From assembly GCA_002483445.1 (NCBI GenBank), contig DLHY01000065.1:1-64000 (forward strand): a stretch of 64,000 nucleotides of DNA, given 5' to 3'. This DNA is from Blastocatellia bacterium UBA7656 (GTDB lineage: Bacteria; Acidobacteriota; Blastocatellia; UBA7656). The first letter of the stretch is position 1, and each line of letters opens with the position of its first letter. Made by a program: the position numbers and the translations under genes. The notes under the pieces were generated by a model that worked only from the letters and a program-made list of their open reading frames with translations, was not told where the DNA came from and made no database searches. This document shows, piece by piece, positions 17,193 through 25,975 of the stretch.

Positions 17193-19118
17193 GTGAAGCT
17201 GGTTGAAAACCGCCCTCAGAGATGGGAAGAATTGGAAACCGCAACAGTCCACGCGAAAGCGCAGGGTAAATCATATTCGGCGCTTGCCATTCTCAGTCTG
17301 GTCGTCATAACGGCTGGAGTCTCGGTTTTCGCGATGGCCGCAGTGAAACAAATAGCTGTCTCCGATCTCACATGGATGACTATGGTTGCTCTGGCGCTGT
17401 TTGCATCGCCTATGAGAACCATTTACATACCGGGAATCAAAGCAAGGCTGGCGCTGGGCGATACCATCACCTTTGCCTGCGCGGCTATTTTCGGGCCGAG
17501 TGCGGCGGTAATAGCCGAAGTCGTAGACGGAACATTCACCTCTTTCAGGCTGACCAACAAGCCTCGCAAGATTCTCTATAACGCGGCTCTCTGCGCAGTT
17601 TCGATGGGAGGAGCTGGTCTTGTAACACGCGCGCTGTTTCCATCCTTCGGGGGAATAACGCCCATTCTGCCAATCGGTCAGATGGTGGCGGCGCTGGGGC
17701 TTTTCACGCTCTGTTATTTTTTCATCTCGACCTCGCTGGTCGCGGCTTATCTGGCGCTGTCAAACGATGAGCCTTTTCTGAAAGTGTGGCGGGAGAACTT
17801 ATTGTGGACATCCGTAAGCTATGCGGCAAGCGGGCTGTCCGCCCTGATCGTATATATCCTCGTCGGCACGTTCAGTTACTACACATTTCTCGTCCCGGTC
17901 GGGCTTATGGTCTTCGTGTATCTGTTCTATCGGGCTTATTTTCAGAAGGTGGAGCGCGCCAATCAGAGAGCCGATTTCATCGAAGAGCAGCTTCGTCAGT
18001 CTCAGAAGATGGAGGCGCTCGGTCGATTGGCGGGCGGAGTGGCTCACGATTTCAACAATCTGCTCACAGTCATTCTCATCTACAGCGAGTTGCTGCTTCA
18101 AAGGCTCGACCCCAATGATCCGCTGCGCAACCAGATCGAAGAGATCAGCAAGGCGGGCAATCGCGCTTCTTCGCTCACACGCCAACTGCTCGCTTTCAGT
18201 CGCAAACAGGTGCTTCAACCGAAAGTCATCCATCTCAACTCGGTTATAGAAGAGATGCGCGATATGCTCCGCCGACTCATAGGCGAAGACGTCGATCTGG
18301 TCACCGCGCTCGATCCCGATTTGGACAAAGTGAAAGCTGATCCCGGCCAGATAGAACAGGTGATAATGAATCTGGCCATCAATTCCCGCGATGCGATGCC
18401 GCAGGGAGGCCGCCTCGCCATCGAAACCGCGAACGTGGTTTTGGACGAAGCCAACAGCCCGCGCACGCATCAGGGACATTATGTGATGATCAAGGTCAGC
18501 GACACAGGCTGCGGGATGGACAGGGAAACTCTGTCGCGCGTCTTCGAACCTTTCTTCACCACGAAGGGAGAGGGCAAGGGAACGGGCCTCGGACTTTCGA
18601 CCGTCTACGGAATCATCGATCAAAGCGGCGGTTATATTCAGGTCGAAAGCGAGCCGGGAAAAGGAACGACCTTCAGGCTCTATCTTCCGCAGGTTGAAGA
18701 GGAAGTCGTCGAGCCGGAAACCAGGTCGCATTCCGGCAGTTTGCGCCTGTCATCGGGAACCATACTGCTCGTGGAAAACGAAGAGATAGTGCGCGCGCTT
18801 ATCAAGGGCATTCTCAAGGGCAGCGGCTACACGGTGATTGAAGCCGCAGATGGCGAGGAAGCTCTTAAACTTTCCTGGCAGCACAAAGGCCGGATTCATC
18901 TTCTGTTGACTGATGTGGTGATGCCTCATATGAGCGGGCGAGAGCTTGCCCGTAAGCTCGGAGCATTGCGGACGGATATGAAAGTGCTTTACATGTCAGG
19001 TCACACCGAAGATGTAATAGTGCGACACGGAGTGCTTGCAGGCGAAGTCAACTTCCTTCAAAAACCTTTCCAGTCGGAAGCACTGATGCGCAAAGTGCGC
19101 GAACTGATGGGCGAGTGA
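17193..19118 (+). CDS. Membrane hybrid histidine kinase with receiver
   Basis: A 641-residue sensor kinase beginning at a GTG. The first 250 residues hold six to eight membrane helices, as in MASE-like sensor modules (YSALAILSLVVITAGVSVFA is the first). A HisKA dimerisation helix follows, with the phospho-acceptor His in GRLAGGVAHDFNNLL. Next are an HATPase domain (NLAINSRDAMP, DTGCGM, GKGTGLGLSTVYGI) and a C-terminal receiver with its Asp in LLLTDVVMPHMSG. The same kinase core recurs in the protein at 29494. It follows the repeat-bearing subtilase by 96 bp and may be cotranscribed. The signal and the target regulator are unknown. Confidence 0.93.
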   Translation: MKLVENRPQRWEELETATVHAKAQGKSYSALAILSLVVITAGVSVFAMAAVKQIAVSDLTWMTMVALALFASPMRTIYIPGIKARLALGDTITFACAAIFGPSAAVIAEVVDGTFTSFRLTNKPRKILYNAALCAVSMGGAGLVTRALFPSFGGITPILPIGQMVAALGLFTLCYFFISTSLVAAYLALSNDEPFLKVWRENLLWTSVSYAASGLSALIVYILVGTFSYYTFLVPVGLMVFVYLFYRAYFQKVERANQRADFIEEQLRQSQKMEALGRLAGGVAHDFNNLLTVILIYSELLLQRLDPNDPLRNQIEEISKAGNRASSLTRQLLAFSRKQVLQPKVIHLNSVIEEMRDMLRRLIGEDVDLVTALDPDLDKVKADPGQIEQVIMNLAINSRDAMPQGGRLAIETANVVLDEANSPRTHQGHYVMIKVSDTGCGMDRETLSRVFEPFFTTKGEGKGTGLGLSTVYGIIDQSGGYIQVESEPGKGTTFRLYLPQVEEEVVEPETRSHSGSLRLSSGTILLVENEEIVRALIKGILKGSGYTVIEAADGEEALKLSWQHKGRIHLLLTDVVMPHMSGRELARKLGALRTDMKVLYMSGHTEDVIVRHGVLAGEVNFLQKPFQSEALMRKVRELMGE

Positions 19119-19633
19119 TGCCCTTACTGTTACGTGCGCCATAACAGCCATCGGGCCGAAACCATATAGGACTTGACTCCTACTCCGATCAGGATTTGAG
19201 TCCTAAATCACACATTCTTCAATACGTATGCTTCCGTAACATTCCAGCGACTGCTGACTATTACGCAATCGATGATCGCCGCCATCAACTATGATCGGGA
19301 TCGTCTCGAATGACGATTGATTTCGACGAACTATCCAGTAGCGATCAGGCGCGTGCGTCGACCGTGTTTCTGACTGATCCGCAGGCGCGTGTCTATTCGC
19401 AAAGGTCGGAAATATCGCAGTTTACTTTCCGGCTCACTGCTTAGTTGCAGACAAGAACCTCGCCTGAGCGATTCCTGATTGAGTCAGAGAGCAGCCATTT
19501 TCATTCTGAGCTTGAGGTCGTCGGTCAACGAACATGGCTTCAGCGAGCAATTCCCAAAGGGGTGAGTTGAAGTAAGGGAACGCATCTTGCCTTGTTGTTG
19601 GCTGAGCATCTTGAGAGAGGGAGGATGGTGAGT
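19119..19633. other. Gene-free stretch before the first minor-pilin operon
   Basis: About 515 bp without a convincing gene. It holds AGGACT at 19168-19173 and AGTCCT at 19199-19204 as an inverted pair, and a 44-codon open frame from 19310 that has no binding site and no known match. A sigma-54-like promoter lies near the right end at 19576-19591. Confidence 0.6.
19576..19591 (+). promoter_or_regulatory. Candidate sigma-54 promoter
   Basis: The sequence GGGAACGCATCTTGCC has GG at 19577-19578 and GC at 19589-19590, the canonical ten-base spacing of -24/-12 elements, with an intact TTGC. The predicted start of transcription is about 30 bp before the first gene of the minor-pilin operon. Sigma-54 control of pilin genes by an NtrC-type regulator is known in other bacteria. 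Confidence 0.5.
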
Positions 19634-20134
19634 ATGATTGGGACAAAAGCACTTTTATCGATTGTGGCTTCCGGCCTGCTGATTTTGGCGGCGGCGCATA
19701 CGAGCGCATCTCAAATTCACGGACAAGGGCAGGGGAAAGACAAGAAGGAAGAGAAGAAGCTCGAAAAGGAAGCGCGCAAGCTTGCAGGCAAAGCTGAAGA
19801 TGCGGAAAAGCAACTCGGTCGCAACATGGTCTACTGCATACTGGCTGCGCACACTGATGTTGGGACGGCTGAGGAACTCAAGGCCGCTTATGAAAGCCTC
19901 ACCGATTTTCCGTTCGGTCAGTTCGTCGCCGCAGTTCTGATGGCAGATCGCACGGATATACCGCTCGCAGATATTCTGAGCAAACTTGAGGAAGGCAAAT
20001 CCATCGGACAGATCGCAAAAGAAGCGCGCGTGAACATGGGAGAGTTGCGGCGCGGGATGGGTGAGTTTCGCAGTGAGCTTGCCCGGTCGATAACCAATCC
20101 GCCGACCAGAGATTGCTTCCAAGCGACTTTCTGA
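19634..20134 (+). CDS. Secreted Lys/Glu-rich protein heading the minor-pilin operon
   Basis: A 166-residue protein, not recognised. The start at 19634 lies 9 nt after GGGAGG; another ATG at 19625 overlaps the binding site. The N-terminus is a signal peptide (MIGTKALLSIVASGLLILAA) ending near HTSAS. A Lys/Glu-rich helix comes next (DKKEEKKLEKEARKL), then a helical part with MVYCILAAHTDVG and SIGQIAKEARVN, the latter looking like a short helix-turn-helix-like pair. It lies 13 bp before the first prepilin gene, so it belongs to that operon. Its job there is unknown. Confidence 0.75.
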   Translation: MIGTKALLSIVASGLLILAAAHTSASQIHGQGQGKDKKEEKKLEKEARKLAGKAEDAEKQLGRNMVYCILAAHTDVGTAEELKAAYESLTDFPFGQFVAAVLMADRTDIPLADILSKLEEGKSIGQIAKEARVNMGELRRGMGEFRSELARSITNPPTRDCFQATF

Positions 20135-20147
20135 AAGAAGGTGAGAT

Positions 20148-20654
20148 ATGTCGGGCGTTACTGAAACGAAAAGATTGAAGGAAGCGGGATTGACGATGAT
20201 CGAGATAACGATAACCGTTCTCATAATGGCCGTCGTGCTTGCGTTCGCGATCCCTATGGCCAGCAATGCGATCCGCGCATACAATCTGCGCAGCGCCGCT
20301 GATCACATGGCCGAGCGCATAGCCGCCGTGCGCGCGCTGGCGATGGCGAAAAATCGCAACGTCACTTTTTCGTTCAACAACTCATCCCTTCTCTATGGAT
20401 TCGATTTCGACGGAGCCGAAGGCGACGGAGTTCCTGACAAAACCGACAGTGAGGATGCGACGATAATATACAACTGGGGTACGCTGTCGAGCGGGGTCAC
20501 AGCGACTTTTCCGAACAATGTTCCGATAAAGGTGACTTTCAATTCGCGCGGCGAGATGCCCATCGGCAAGACGGAGCAGGCGATAGGGCTTCGATCCAGC
20601 GGTCGATCCGTAACTGTGAGAGTCAATCTGCGCGGCAAGATCAGCGTGGAATGA
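20148..20654 (+). CDS. GspH/FimT-type minor prepilin
   Basis: A 168-residue type IV prepilin-like protein. Its leader ends in EAG and is followed by LTMIEITITVLIMAVVLAFA, with Glu at position +5 as required for processing and N-methylation by the prepilin peptidase. The globular part resembles GspH/FimT (RSAADHMAERIAAVRALAMAKNRNV). Minor pilins of this kind prime pilus or pseudopilus assembly in the inner membrane. It is the first prepilin of a four-gene set in the order FimT, PilV, PilW, PilX types. Confidence 0.88.
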   Translation: MSGVTETKRLKEAGLTMIEITITVLIMAVVLAFAIPMASNAIRAYNLRSAADHMAERIAAVRALAMAKNRNVTFSFNNSSLLYGFDFDGAEGDGVPDKTDSEDATIIYNWGTLSSGVTATFPNNVPIKVTFNSRGEMPIGKTEQAIGLRSSGRSVTVRVNLRGKISVE

Positions 20655-20668
20655 CGGAGAGAAAAACC

Positions 20669-21193
20669 ATGAAGGAGAAGAACATAACTTCACACGACGA
20701 GAGCGGATTCTCCCTGATCGAAATGATGATCGCTGTCTCAGTGATCCTGATCGGACTTGTTTCTATCGTGGGCATCTCGGTCTATGTCTCTCGCGCCAAC
20801 TATACGTCGAATGCTTTGAACGTGCTGGCTTCCGCCGCGCAGGATCAGGTCGACCGGCTCCGCACATCGGTCTGGAACACCGGCACGGAAGACCCTACGC
20901 TCGCAGTCGGCGGGTCGCTCGATGTTGCGTCCGCAACACCGAGCAGCCCTTCGACGATGAGCGCGGCGACTTCCCAGTCCCCGACGAGGATTTACAGCTA
21001 TACGCTCGACCCTCAAAATCCTCATCGCGCGACGGTGACCAACACTCCGGCCGGGGACCTCGATATAACCTGGCAGGTCAGGCAGGGAGCGACCCCCGAT
21101 CTCAGGTACATCACCATCAAGGTCGTGCAGATCAATCCGCCTTCCAATCTGGAGCGAGGATTCACAGTCTCGACGATAATGGTCAGGAACTAA
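20669..21193 (+). CDS. PilV-type minor prepilin
   Basis: A 174-residue protein starting at 20669, where GGAGA lies at the right distance; the ATG at 20651 overlaps the previous stop and is the alternative. The prepilin motif is DESG then FSLIEMMIAVSVILIGLVSI, with Glu at +5. The remainder is a pilin head with no cysteine pair visible. Position and length fit PilV/GspI-like minor pilins. Confidence 0.85.
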   Translation: MKEKNITSHDESGFSLIEMMIAVSVILIGLVSIVGISVYVSRANYTSNALNVLASAAQDQVDRLRTSVWNTGTEDPTLAVGGSLDVASATPSSPSTMSAATSQSPTRIYSYTLDPQNPHRATVTNTPAGDLDITWQVRQGATPDLRYITIKVVQINPPSNLERGFTVSTIMVRN

Positions 21194-21197
21194 CATC

Positions 21198-21827
21198 ATG
21201 AACACAGAAAGACAAAAAGGGTTCTCGCTCATGGAGGTGACAGTCGCGCTGCTGGTGCTGACTGTCATCATGGGTATAGCCTTCGGCCTGCTGAACCGAT
21301 TTCAGCAGACCTATCGCTACGAAGAAGCTTACGCCGACGCTCAACGCAACGCGCGATTCGCCATGGCGCGGCTCAATGAGATAATCCGCTCGTCGGGAAC
21401 GAATCCGACATCGACGACGACTGTAAACCCGACCAACTTCGCCGTGTTGCTCCCGCCCACTACATCATCGGGCAATCAGGTGACTTCCTCATCCATTCAA
21501 CTGAGGAGCGATCTCGATGGCGACACGCAGAATACCACGACTGTTTCATCCAATTCCGATGTCATAGTCACTTCGGAAAATGTGACCCTGCGGCTCGAGA
21601 CAGATAATCGCCGCATAGTGATGGATGACAATACGTCTTCCCCTATCAGGAGCATCCCCATAGCGGATAACATAATCAGCATGAAGTTCACCGACCCGAA
21701 CGGCGCGACCTTTACGAACAAGGCCATCCAGGTAGAACTCATAGCCGTGCCGAACGGGATCGACAAAGAAGACCCGCGATACCGCGAGGTCAGCTACACC
21801 GCAACCATAAGATTGAGAAACCGATGA
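21198..21827 (+). CDS. PilW-type minor prepilin
   Basis: A 209-residue prepilin with KG followed by FSLMEVTVALLVLTVIMGIA, Glu at +5. The head domain is typical of PilW/GspJ (RYEEAYADAQRNARFAMARLNEIIRSSG is the transition). The gene lies 4 bp after the PilV-type gene and overlaps the start of the next gene by 4 bp, so translation is probably coupled. Confidence 0.87.
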   Translation: MNTERQKGFSLMEVTVALLVLTVIMGIAFGLLNRFQQTYRYEEAYADAQRNARFAMARLNEIIRSSGTNPTSTTTVNPTNFAVLLPPTTSSGNQVTSSSIQLRSDLDGDTQNTTTVSSNSDVIVTSENVTLRLETDNRRIVMDDNTSSPIRSIPIADNIISMKFTDPNGATFTNKAIQVELIAVPNGIDKEDPRYREVSYTATIRLRNR

Positions 21828-23593
21828 GTGAAGTTATGCGCACTGAAAAAACGAACGGAAGTAATGAACGGGGAGCGGCGCTCATCATGGCGCTGCTTAC
21901 TCTCGCCCTGTTGCTCGCCATGTCGATGGGCATAAGCCTGACTGCCATATCCGAGCTTGGGGTGAGCAAGACTTACGAGACACAGACCATCGCGCTTCAG
22001 GCCGCTGAAGCGGGACTCAATCATGCCGCCAGCCTCGTGGCGAATTATAAGGGATCGGATTTTTCGACTCTGCTTCAGCTTCGCCCGTCGCCGCTCAGTT
22101 CAGATTACTTCACGGGCAATAATCCATTCATCGAAAGCAACGTGAGCGAGTTCGCGGACGGCTCGGTGATGATAACCGACGAGGCTGCGGACGGCTACGG
22201 GCTTCGCGACGCGGTCACGGGCGCTGTGGTGCCGGACACCTTTTATCGAGTGAGCCTGATAGATGACGAGCCTTCGTCATCGGCGGCCCAGCCGCGAGTG
22301 CCGAATTTCAATCCCGGCGCGAGCTACAAAGAGCTTCAAGCGCCGAACGCCGCAAGCCCCGGCATAGATAAGAACAACCGCCTGGTGATCTATTCGACAG
22401 GCGCTTATGCCAACGCCTCGGTCACGCTCGAAGGATGGATAGCCTTTCTGCCCTTTCCGGCATTCATCGCGGAAAAGAATGTTGAAATATCGGGCAACAG
22501 CGAAATCAGCGGCGCGTATGGAGCTATTCACTCAAACAACAATCTGATCACCGGCAACGGCGGCGGGAACAACTGGCATGTCGAGCAGACGGCTACCGCT
22601 TCGGGGCAACTCGTCGGAACCTTCACTGGACATGTCGGAGGCTTTTACGGCGGCGGACAGGCGCGATTCGATATTCCCAAATTCGTTACCACCGACCCGC
22701 TGACTCCGGGCGGGCCTGCGACAAGCCCGCGCCTTCAGGATTTCCTGATCCGCAAAGCGGACGTGGTGCTGATAGACCCGAGCTACGCCGACGGCGCGCA
22801 CGGCCAGTTCGCCAACGGGAACGGAAACGCAGGAACCCAGCGTCTCACTTCTCTGGCCGAGCGTCTCAACGTGCCTTACAGTCTGCTTGCAGCCGCGCTC
22901 GATTCGGACACCGACAATGGCAACAACGTTCAGCAGGCAAGCGCGGTGGGCGTGACCATCACGCGTCTGGCGGACGGCACGGGGGTTCCGGTCAGAGTCA
23001 ACAACCTGTCGAATGTGGGATGGTCTTACAACAATGCCGCCAATCCCTGGAACATAGCCAACAACTCGGCGAACGGACACACGGTTTATGTCGTGGGAGC
23101 CGATAACTACAATCTGGCCAATCCCGGTTCCAGCACTCCAAACGGAGGAAACGTGAAGATCACGGGCAACGTCGGGTCAAATGGGAACCCGCTTCGCGTT
23201 ACCATGTTTACCACCGGCTCAATCGATATTCAGGGCAATCCGAGCATAGCCGCGAACCTCACCAATTTGCAGACCCCTATGCTTCCGCCCTTCGTTCAGA
23301 TCGACGCGCTGATGTTTGCCGTCGAAGACATTCGCGTTCGCGGCGATTTCACGGCCAACATCGAGTTCACGGGAGTGAGTTTCGCGGGCGAGCAGATCGA
23401 CCTCAGCGGCAATGGCAGCATAAACGGACAGGTGATAGCCAAAAGCAACTCGAATGTAGCTGGCTCGCTCGTCGAAGGCCCGAACGGAGATAAGGACAGA
23501 AGCATAATAACCGGCAGCTTCGAGCTTACACTCAATGACGGAAACTCCATTGGAAGAATCAAGCTGTTTTCATGGCGACAGATCAAACGATGA
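21824..23593 (+). CDS. PilX-type pilus assembly protein, long form
   Basis: A 589-residue protein with a PilX-like N-terminus: RGAALIMALLTLALLLAMSM, which has no Glu at +5, as is usual for this class. The remaining 500 residues are rich in Asn, Gly and Ser (for example NNLITGNGGGNN). The C-terminal quarter looks like a right-handed beta-helix or bactofilin-like run (DLSGNGSINGQVIAKSN). This is far longer than the roughly 170-200 residues of typical PilX. A surface-exposed tip or adhesin role is possible, but not shown. It closes the first pilin operon. Confidence 0.8.
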   Translation: MSEVMRTEKTNGSNERGAALIMALLTLALLLAMSMGISLTAISELGVSKTYETQTIALQAAEAGLNHAASLVANYKGSDFSTLLQLRPSPLSSDYFTGNNPFIESNVSEFADGSVMITDEAADGYGLRDAVTGAVVPDTFYRVSLIDDEPSSSAAQPRVPNFNPGASYKELQAPNAASPGIDKNNRLVIYSTGAYANASVTLEGWIAFLPFPAFIAEKNVEISGNSEISGAYGAIHSNNNLITGNGGGNNWHVEQTATASGQLVGTFTGHVGGFYGGGQARFDIPKFVTTDPLTPGGPATSPRLQDFLIRKADVVLIDPSYADGAHGQFANGNGNAGTQRLTSLAERLNVPYSLLAAALDSDTDNGNNVQQASAVGVTITRLADGTGVPVRVNNLSNVGWSYNNAANPWNIANNSANGHTVYVVGADNYNLANPGSSTPNGGNVKITGNVGSNGNPLRVTMFTTGSIDIQGNPSIAANLTNLQTPMLPPFVQIDALMFAVEDIRVRGDFTANIEFTGVSFAGEQIDLSGNGSINGQVIAKSNSNVAGSLVEGPNGDKDRSIITGSFELTLNDGNSIGRIKLFSWRQIKR

Positions 23594-23626
23594 ACAGGAG
23601 AGTCAAACCCGCGGCTTCGAACCGGC

Positions 23627-23663
23627 CCTGATGGATTCGAATATGCCCCTCGAATCCATCAGG
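23627..23663. terminator. Strong hairpin after the first minor-pilin operon
   Basis: A perfect 14-bp inverted repeat, CCTGATGGATTCGA with its complement TCGAATCCATCAGG, around a 9-nt loop, 34 bp after the stop of the PilX-type gene. There is no T tract, so it may stabilise or end the transcript without being a standard intrinsic terminator. Confidence 0.5.
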
Positions 23664-23840
23664 ATGGGGCGGGAAAGCAAATTGGAAATCTTCAGCCTGA
23701 ACCCTCACCGAATCAACAAAGCGCACCTAATCGCCCACCCATTCGTGTCGAACTTCCCGAATGCAATCCGGCCTCTCTTGAACAAACCCCAGCACGCTGT
23801 TATCTTTCAATACGCCAGCCCAAAAGAGGAATTTCAGGCA

Positions 23841-24389
23841 ATGTTGAATAAGACAAGCGTGATGCGTTTCATCCAGTCCTTCTTCGTCCCTGCATTTTTT
23901 TTGTCAATGGCTGCGGGCGCGCAGATAGAGTTCAGTAAGCCTAAAGCGGAAAAGCCGCTTCCGAATCCTTCCATCCTGTTGGCGGCCCGCGACGAGATGC
24001 TCACTTTAGTCCGCCAGCTTCTTGAAACGCGCGAGATGCCGCTCGACAAGGAAGACTGCAACCCTACGAACGGCGAATGCACCTTCATAACCAAGCCGGT
24101 CATATTCATCAAAGGCATACATACCCGAAGCCAGCTTGAGCATTACTGCGAGGTGCCTGCGGCTGCGGTGCGCAGTTGGTCGAAAGGACGTTATGTGCTG
24201 CGCATTCAAATCACCCCCGCCTCGACAAAGACCTGTCAGGTCGGCGTCTACGCAAAATTCGAGGGGATGACGGAAGGAGCGACCGGCAGTCAGTGGGTGC
24301 CGCTCGTGTCCAAGGGCGCCTTCGAAGACAAGATGCTCCGCTGCATACAGGATCGTTTGCAGGGAGGAAACTGCGAAAACATAAAATGA
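23841..24389 (+). CDS. Secreted protein with conserved cysteines, unknown
   Basis: A 182-residue protein from the ATG at 23841, which gives a signal peptide (VMRFIQSFFVPAFFLSMAAG). The frame is open further upstream to 23535, across the previous stop, but those extra 102 codons overlap the PilX-type gene and the hairpin. After the signal come RDEMLTLVRQLLETREMP and four or more cysteines (DCNPTNGECTF, HYCEVP, KTCQVG, RCIQDRLQGGNC). This suggests disulfide bonds outside the cytoplasm. It lies between the two pilin operons, and its role is unknown. Confidence 0.65.
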   Translation: MLNKTSVMRFIQSFFVPAFFLSMAAGAQIEFSKPKAEKPLPNPSILLAARDEMLTLVRQLLETREMPLDKEDCNPTNGECTFITKPVIFIKGIHTRSQLEHYCEVPAAAVRSWSKGRYVLRIQITPASTKTCQVGVYAKFEGMTEGATGSQWVPLVSKGAFEDKMLRCIQDRLQGGNCENIK

Positions 24390-24481
24390 AATGATGTCTC
24401 ATCGCTTCTGGATCAGGGTTGTAGATGTATACCTAGAGTGTGCAATTTAGTGTCATGGATTTTGAAGAACGATTGCAGGCA

Positions 24482-24507
24482 CAGGTTTCTCACACTACAG
24501 AAACCTG
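24482..24507. terminator. CAGGTTTCT inverted repeat
   Basis: A perfect 9-bp stem, CAGGTTTCT and AGAAACCTG, with an 8-nt loop, 93 bp after the cysteine-bearing protein gene. No clear T tract follows (ATGTTTGAGATTT). It could be a terminator or an operator. Confidence 0.35.
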
Positions 24508-24724
24508 ATGTTTGAGATTTATCCTTTCCAGTCCTCAAGTACCACACAAAAACGAACTTATCTCTTATTCCCAAAGCAATGCCTTGCGCAAAGGTGAACC
24601 TGATTCGGTCAAATTGAAAGCCTACTGTTTTGGGGGATGAGGACGCTCTTTTTTTCGATTATTCCCTTTCAATATAGAACTAATCCTGATAGCAGGGAGT
24701 CTTTCTGACAGGGATGGAAATATT

Positions 24725-24741
24725 CCGGCATAGTTATTGCC
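24725..24741 (+). promoter_or_regulatory. Candidate sigma-54 promoter
   Basis: CCGGCATAGTTATTGCC has GG at 24727-24728 and GC at 24739-24740 with ten bases between. It retains GGCA and TTGC of the consensus. The predicted transcription start is about 85 bp before the second minor-pilin operon. Confidence 0.6.
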
Positions 24742-24835
24742 TTTCCAACAGGCGCGGGTAACAGAATTATTGAAGGGTAGAGGCAATCGCAAACTACTCT
24801 GAAAGCTCTTCGTCAGGATGTTGGAGGAGACAGGT

Positions 24836-25420
24836 ATGAGTGATGGGACAGCGAAGAAAGAACAAGGTTTTACGGTCCTGGAGATAACGCTCGTCGTGGT
24901 GATAGCGGGCGTCGCCCTTGCGTTTGCCGTGCCGAGTATAGCGAACGCCATGCGCCAGTACAGACTCAACATGGGCATGAGGCAAACAATCGATATTCTC
25001 AACCGCGCGAAGACCGAGGCAGTGGCGCAAAGCAGACAGGTCGGAGTTGTTATTGACCCTGGGGGTCGCAGGCTCGGCGTAGTTTTTTACCAGAATGACG
25101 CTGTCACCGTCGACAGAACCGAGTTTGTGCCATTGCCTGATGGAGTCAGCTTCGAGCGACCGGCACAGGAAGGCGCTGCGCCGGAGGGCGTAACAACCTC
25201 AGGCTATATCACTCACTACAGTGGGACGCTTGACGGCAATCCATTGCAGACTTTCACTGCGCGCGGCTTCCCAAGAGTGAATGCCGGCCCTGATGTCGTT
25301 TCCATATTCCTCGGCAACGGGAGAGATTACAGGGCCGTCACTATGAGCAGCGTCGGAGGCATACGCTCATACCGTTATGCGGAACAGGCATGGGTTAATA
25401 CGAGAGCAAGAACATACTAA
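24836..25420 (+). CDS. GspH/FimT-type minor prepilin, second operon
   Basis: A 194-residue prepilin. The ATG at 24836 follows a strong GGAGGAGA; an ATG at 24818 would lie before it. The leader KKEQG is followed by FTVLEITLVVVIAGVALAFA, Glu at +5, and a FimT-like head (NRAKTEAVAQSRQVGVVIDPG). It is a paralogue of the protein at 20148 and heads a second set of the same gene order. Confidence 0.88.
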   Translation: MSDGTAKKEQGFTVLEITLVVVIAGVALAFAVPSIANAMRQYRLNMGMRQTIDILNRAKTEAVAQSRQVGVVIDPGGRRLGVVFYQNDAVTVDRTEFVPLPDGVSFERPAQEGAAPEGVTTSGYITHYSGTLDGNPLQTFTARGFPRVNAGPDVVSIFLGNGRDYRAVTMSSVGGIRSYRYAEQAWVNTRARTY

Positions 25421-25451
25421 ACGGACATATAAAAACCGGGAGCGGGCCTCT

Positions 25452-25961
25452 ATGGAAGCAGGAATCTCCGCTGATGAAGACAAGGGGAAGATGATGAAAG
25501 AGATCGAAAGCAATCAAAACGGATTCACGATTCTGGAAGTGGCGATAGCCTCGATCATAACCATGGTCGGGTTGCTCTTTCTCGCCGGTCTGTTCACTCT
25601 TGCAATAGGGCAGAACCGCATGGTGAAGCAATTCACTACGACTCTCGCGTTGGCCCAGCAAAAGCTTGAAGAATTGAACGCTCTGGAGAGGGAAGATGAG
25701 CGATTTGCGGTAGGCGGCGGGCTGACTGAAGAAACGAAAGTAGATGACTACAGCGACGTTGTATTTGTCAATCCGTCCACAGGAACGATTACAACTGAAA
25801 TCCCGGAGGGTGAGACCCCGATTTATGCGCGCTATTGGATTATAGAGAATGATCCCACACTGACTAACACCAGGATCATTTCGGTTCGAGTAGTTGCGAT
25901 TCAGGCCTCGCAAGGTCGTCAGGCAGAAGAGACTACGCTCACGACCGCGCGTTCGTGGTGA
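25452..25961 (+). CDS. PilV-type minor prepilin, second operon
   Basis: A 169-residue prepilin with QNG followed by FTILEVAIASIITMVGLLFL. The start at 25452 has GGGAG upstream; an ATG at 25491 would give a shorter, more usual leader but has a poorly placed binding site. The head domain contains QQKLEELNALERED, typical of the PilV/GspI class. A paralogue of the protein at 20669. Confidence 0.82.
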   Translation: MEAGISADEDKGKMMKEIESNQNGFTILEVAIASIITMVGLLFLAGLFTLAIGQNRMVKQFTTTLALAQQKLEELNALEREDERFAVGGGLTEETKVDDYSDVVFVNPSTGTITTEIPEGETPIYARYWIIENDPTLTNTRIISVRVVAIQASQGRQAEETTLTTARSW

Positions 25962-25975
25962 GATGAGGAGGAGCA

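Larger units (their letters stand above)
24390..24835. other. Intergenic stretch before the second minor-pilin operon
   Basis: About 446 bp with no gene seen. It holds an inverted repeat at 24482-24507 and a good sigma-54-like promoter at 24725-24741; both are listed separately. The rest is AT-richer than its neighbours. Confidence 0.6.

Noticed and set aside
19310..19444. Small 44-codon frame before the first pilin operon
   Set aside because: No binding site and no recognisable protein features.
23535..23840. N-terminal extension of the cysteine-bearing secreted protein
   Set aside because: It would overlap the end of the PilX-type gene, cross a perfect hairpin and hide a clear signal peptide.
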